NCBI GenBank assembly: GCA_003242645.1
Contig: QGVC01000194.1
Location: forward strand, 1 to 6,922
Origin: Pseudomonadota bacterium
Lineage (GTDB): Bacteria > Pseudomonadota > Alphaproteobacteria > Rhizobiales > Hyphomicrobiaceae
Length of the DNA stretch: 6,922 bases
Direction: 5' to 3'
A program made the translations under genes and the position numbers. This document shows, one piece after another, positions 6,298 through 6,922 of the stretch (position 1 is its first letter; each line of letters starts with the position of its first letter). Under the pieces are notes generated by a model. It saw only the letters and a list, made by a program, of their open reading frames with translations. It was not told where the DNA came from and did not search any database.

Positions 6298-6624
6298 ATG
6301 TTCGCTATGAAGATTGTCAGAGGGCTGCTTGCTGGCGTTGGTCTTTCGGCCTGTGCCCTTGCTTTGGGCGCCGGCATGGCCGATGCCAAGATTGTCTGCC
6401 GGGGACAATTTCAGATCGTCGATGGCCAGCCGATCGCAACTCCGTATTGCGAGGATGCCAACGTGGCCGCGGTGGCGCGGGAGTATGGGATATTCGTCAG
6501 CGCGAGTGAGGTGCGGCGGAGCCCCAGCACGAAGGCACGCATCTGCCGGTTCATAGGCCACGACAACCGGGTTCGGTCAGCGTGCGCTCCCTATATCCCT
6601 TCGGGAAGGCAACGGTGGTGGTGA
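6298..6624 (+). CDS. Small secreted four-cysteine protein of unknown function
   Basis: A 108-residue precursor. A short positive start (MKIVRG) leads into a hydrophobic stretch and a signal-peptidase I site at MADA before KIVC (after residue 30), leaving about 78 residues for the periplasm or outside. The mature part has four cysteines (34, 51, 83, 96), enough for two disulfides, and conserved-looking blocks: FQIVDGQPIATPYCEDANVA, VAREYGIFVSASEVRRSP, ICRFIGHDNRV and SACAPY. From memory this resembles small uncharacterised secreted proteins common in Hyphomicrobiales genomes; I know no assigned function. Two starts are plausible: ATG 6298 (GGAAG ending at 6290, 7-base spacing) and ATG 6307 (GAGGT 6293-6297, 9-base spacing). 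The second gives a more typical signal peptide; the longer one is given here. It is divergent from the hydrolase and followed by a likely terminator. Confidence 0.8.
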   Translation: MFAMKIVRGLLAGVGLSACALALGAGMADAKIVCRGQFQIVDGQPIATPYCEDANVAAVAREYGIFVSASEVRRSPSTKARICRFIGHDNRVRSACAPYIPSGRQRWW

Positions 6625-6831
6625 GGGGTAGCTTTCGAGCTGGGATGCTATTCCCGCTTCTTAGCTTTGGTCTCAATCCGTCCGGAGTCTCAAGTGCAAA
6701 ATCCATTTGACGGGCAGGTTCGGGTGATTGTGCCCGACCTGCCGATTTCTTTGCTCATTTTTCCCCGCTATACCGGTTTGGATTAGTTCAGCTGTACCGC
6801 ACGAGCCTTTTCGGCTCATCAATTCCCAGCT
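6625..6831. other. Noncoding region after the secreted-protein gene
   Basis: No frame here looks coding on either strand. The stretch contains the hairpin/T-rich element listed at 6713-6762 and a small 5-bp hairpin (GAGCC/GGCTC, 6803-6817). I see no tRNA, repeat array or insertion-sequence end. Confidence 0.5.
6713..6762 (+). terminator. Likely rho-independent-type terminator of the secreted-protein gene
   Basis: GGCAGGT-t-CGGG (6713-6724, one bulged T at 6720) pairs with CCCGACCTGCC (6733-6743) around an 8-base loop, giving an 11-bp GC-rich stem. It is followed by a pyrimidine/T-rich tail ending in TTTTT (6745-6762). The T run is not immediate, so it may be less efficient than a classical terminator. 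It lies about 90 bases after the stop at 6624. The minus-strand side lacks a T tail, so it should act on + strand transcripts. Confidence 0.55.
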
Positions 6832-6922
6832 CTATGGGCGGCTGCTGTAGAGCGAGCGGCAGGCCTCCAACGACGCCGCAGCATCAGCGAGCGAGACGAG
6901 TAGCTGAGGCTCACTCCTCATA
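6832..6922 (-). CDS. Possible 3' end of a minus-strand gene running off the window
   Basis: The minus-strand frame is open from the window edge to TAG at 6832-6834. The 29 readable codons give a Leu/Ala-rich amphipathic helix-like end (PQLLVSLADAAASLEACRSL, then YSSRP) with GC-rich third positions. An ATG sits at 6919-6921, but nothing upstream is visible to judge whether it is a start or internal. I do not recognise the product, and a run this short can be open by chance. Confidence 0.35.
   Translation of the reverse strand, partial: MRSEPQLLVSLADAAASLEACRSLYSSRP

Noticed and set aside
6343..6354. Lipobox-like L-S-A-C (residues 16-19) in the secreted protein
   Set aside because: The hydrophobic stretch continues past the Cys and a better signal-peptidase I site (ADA before KIVC) follows, so a lipoprotein is less likely.
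6136..6561. Minus-strand 141-codon frame with an ATG at 6561, opposite the secreted-protein gene
   Set aside because: Most of it lies antisense to the secreted-protein frame, which has a clear signal peptide and cysteines. Only its last ~33 codons are kept as a low-confidence remnant.
6803..6817. GAGCC-TTTTC-GGCTC hairpin
   Set aside because: A five-bp stem without a T tail on either strand is not enough for a terminator call, though it sits 15 bases past the possible minus-strand gene.

Overview
The window looks like chromosomal DNA of an alphaproteobacterium, most likely of the order Hyphomicrobiales (rhizobia, Bradyrhizobium/Rhodopseudomonas or methylotroph relatives). The evidence is moderately high GC with GC-rich third positions, an ExoP-type fused chain-length/tyrosine-autokinase protein, and a small four-cysteine secreted protein of a type I associate with that order. 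The assignment comes from protein character only and was not tested by any search.

Left two thirds (1-4883, all + strand): the end of an exopolysaccharide secretion cluster. It starts inside an outer-membrane polysaccharide export protein (Wza/ExoF type). After a 115-base gap comes a full-length Wzz-BY-kinase co-polymerase (ExoP type), then a small J-domain (DnaJ-like) protein, then a membrane-anchored protein with a TPR-like helical middle and a beta-rich, probably carbohydrate-binding-like C-terminal domain. The last two junctions are both TGATG (stop and start share one base), so the three genes form a tight, probably translationally coupled unit. The export protein and kinase should form the trans-envelope polymer export machine. 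The J-protein and the TPR/beta-sandwich protein are the unexpected part: a cytoplasmic co-chaperone and a probable periplasmic subunit coupled to the kinase. This is the best candidate in the window for a poorly described system.

Right third: an M20-type Zn-dependent amidohydrolase of the hydantoinase/carbamoylase family lies on the - strand and converges with the EPS unit with only 8 bases between the two stop codons. Upstream of it is a short divergent region that may hold a remnant or tiny upstream ORF ending in an ATGA overlap with the hydrolase start. A small secreted four-cysteine protein then reads on the + strand and is followed by a good hairpin with a T-rich tail. The last ~90 bases stay open on the - strand and may be the 3' end of another gene. 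I see no tRNA, rRNA, CRISPR array, insertion sequence or attachment site.
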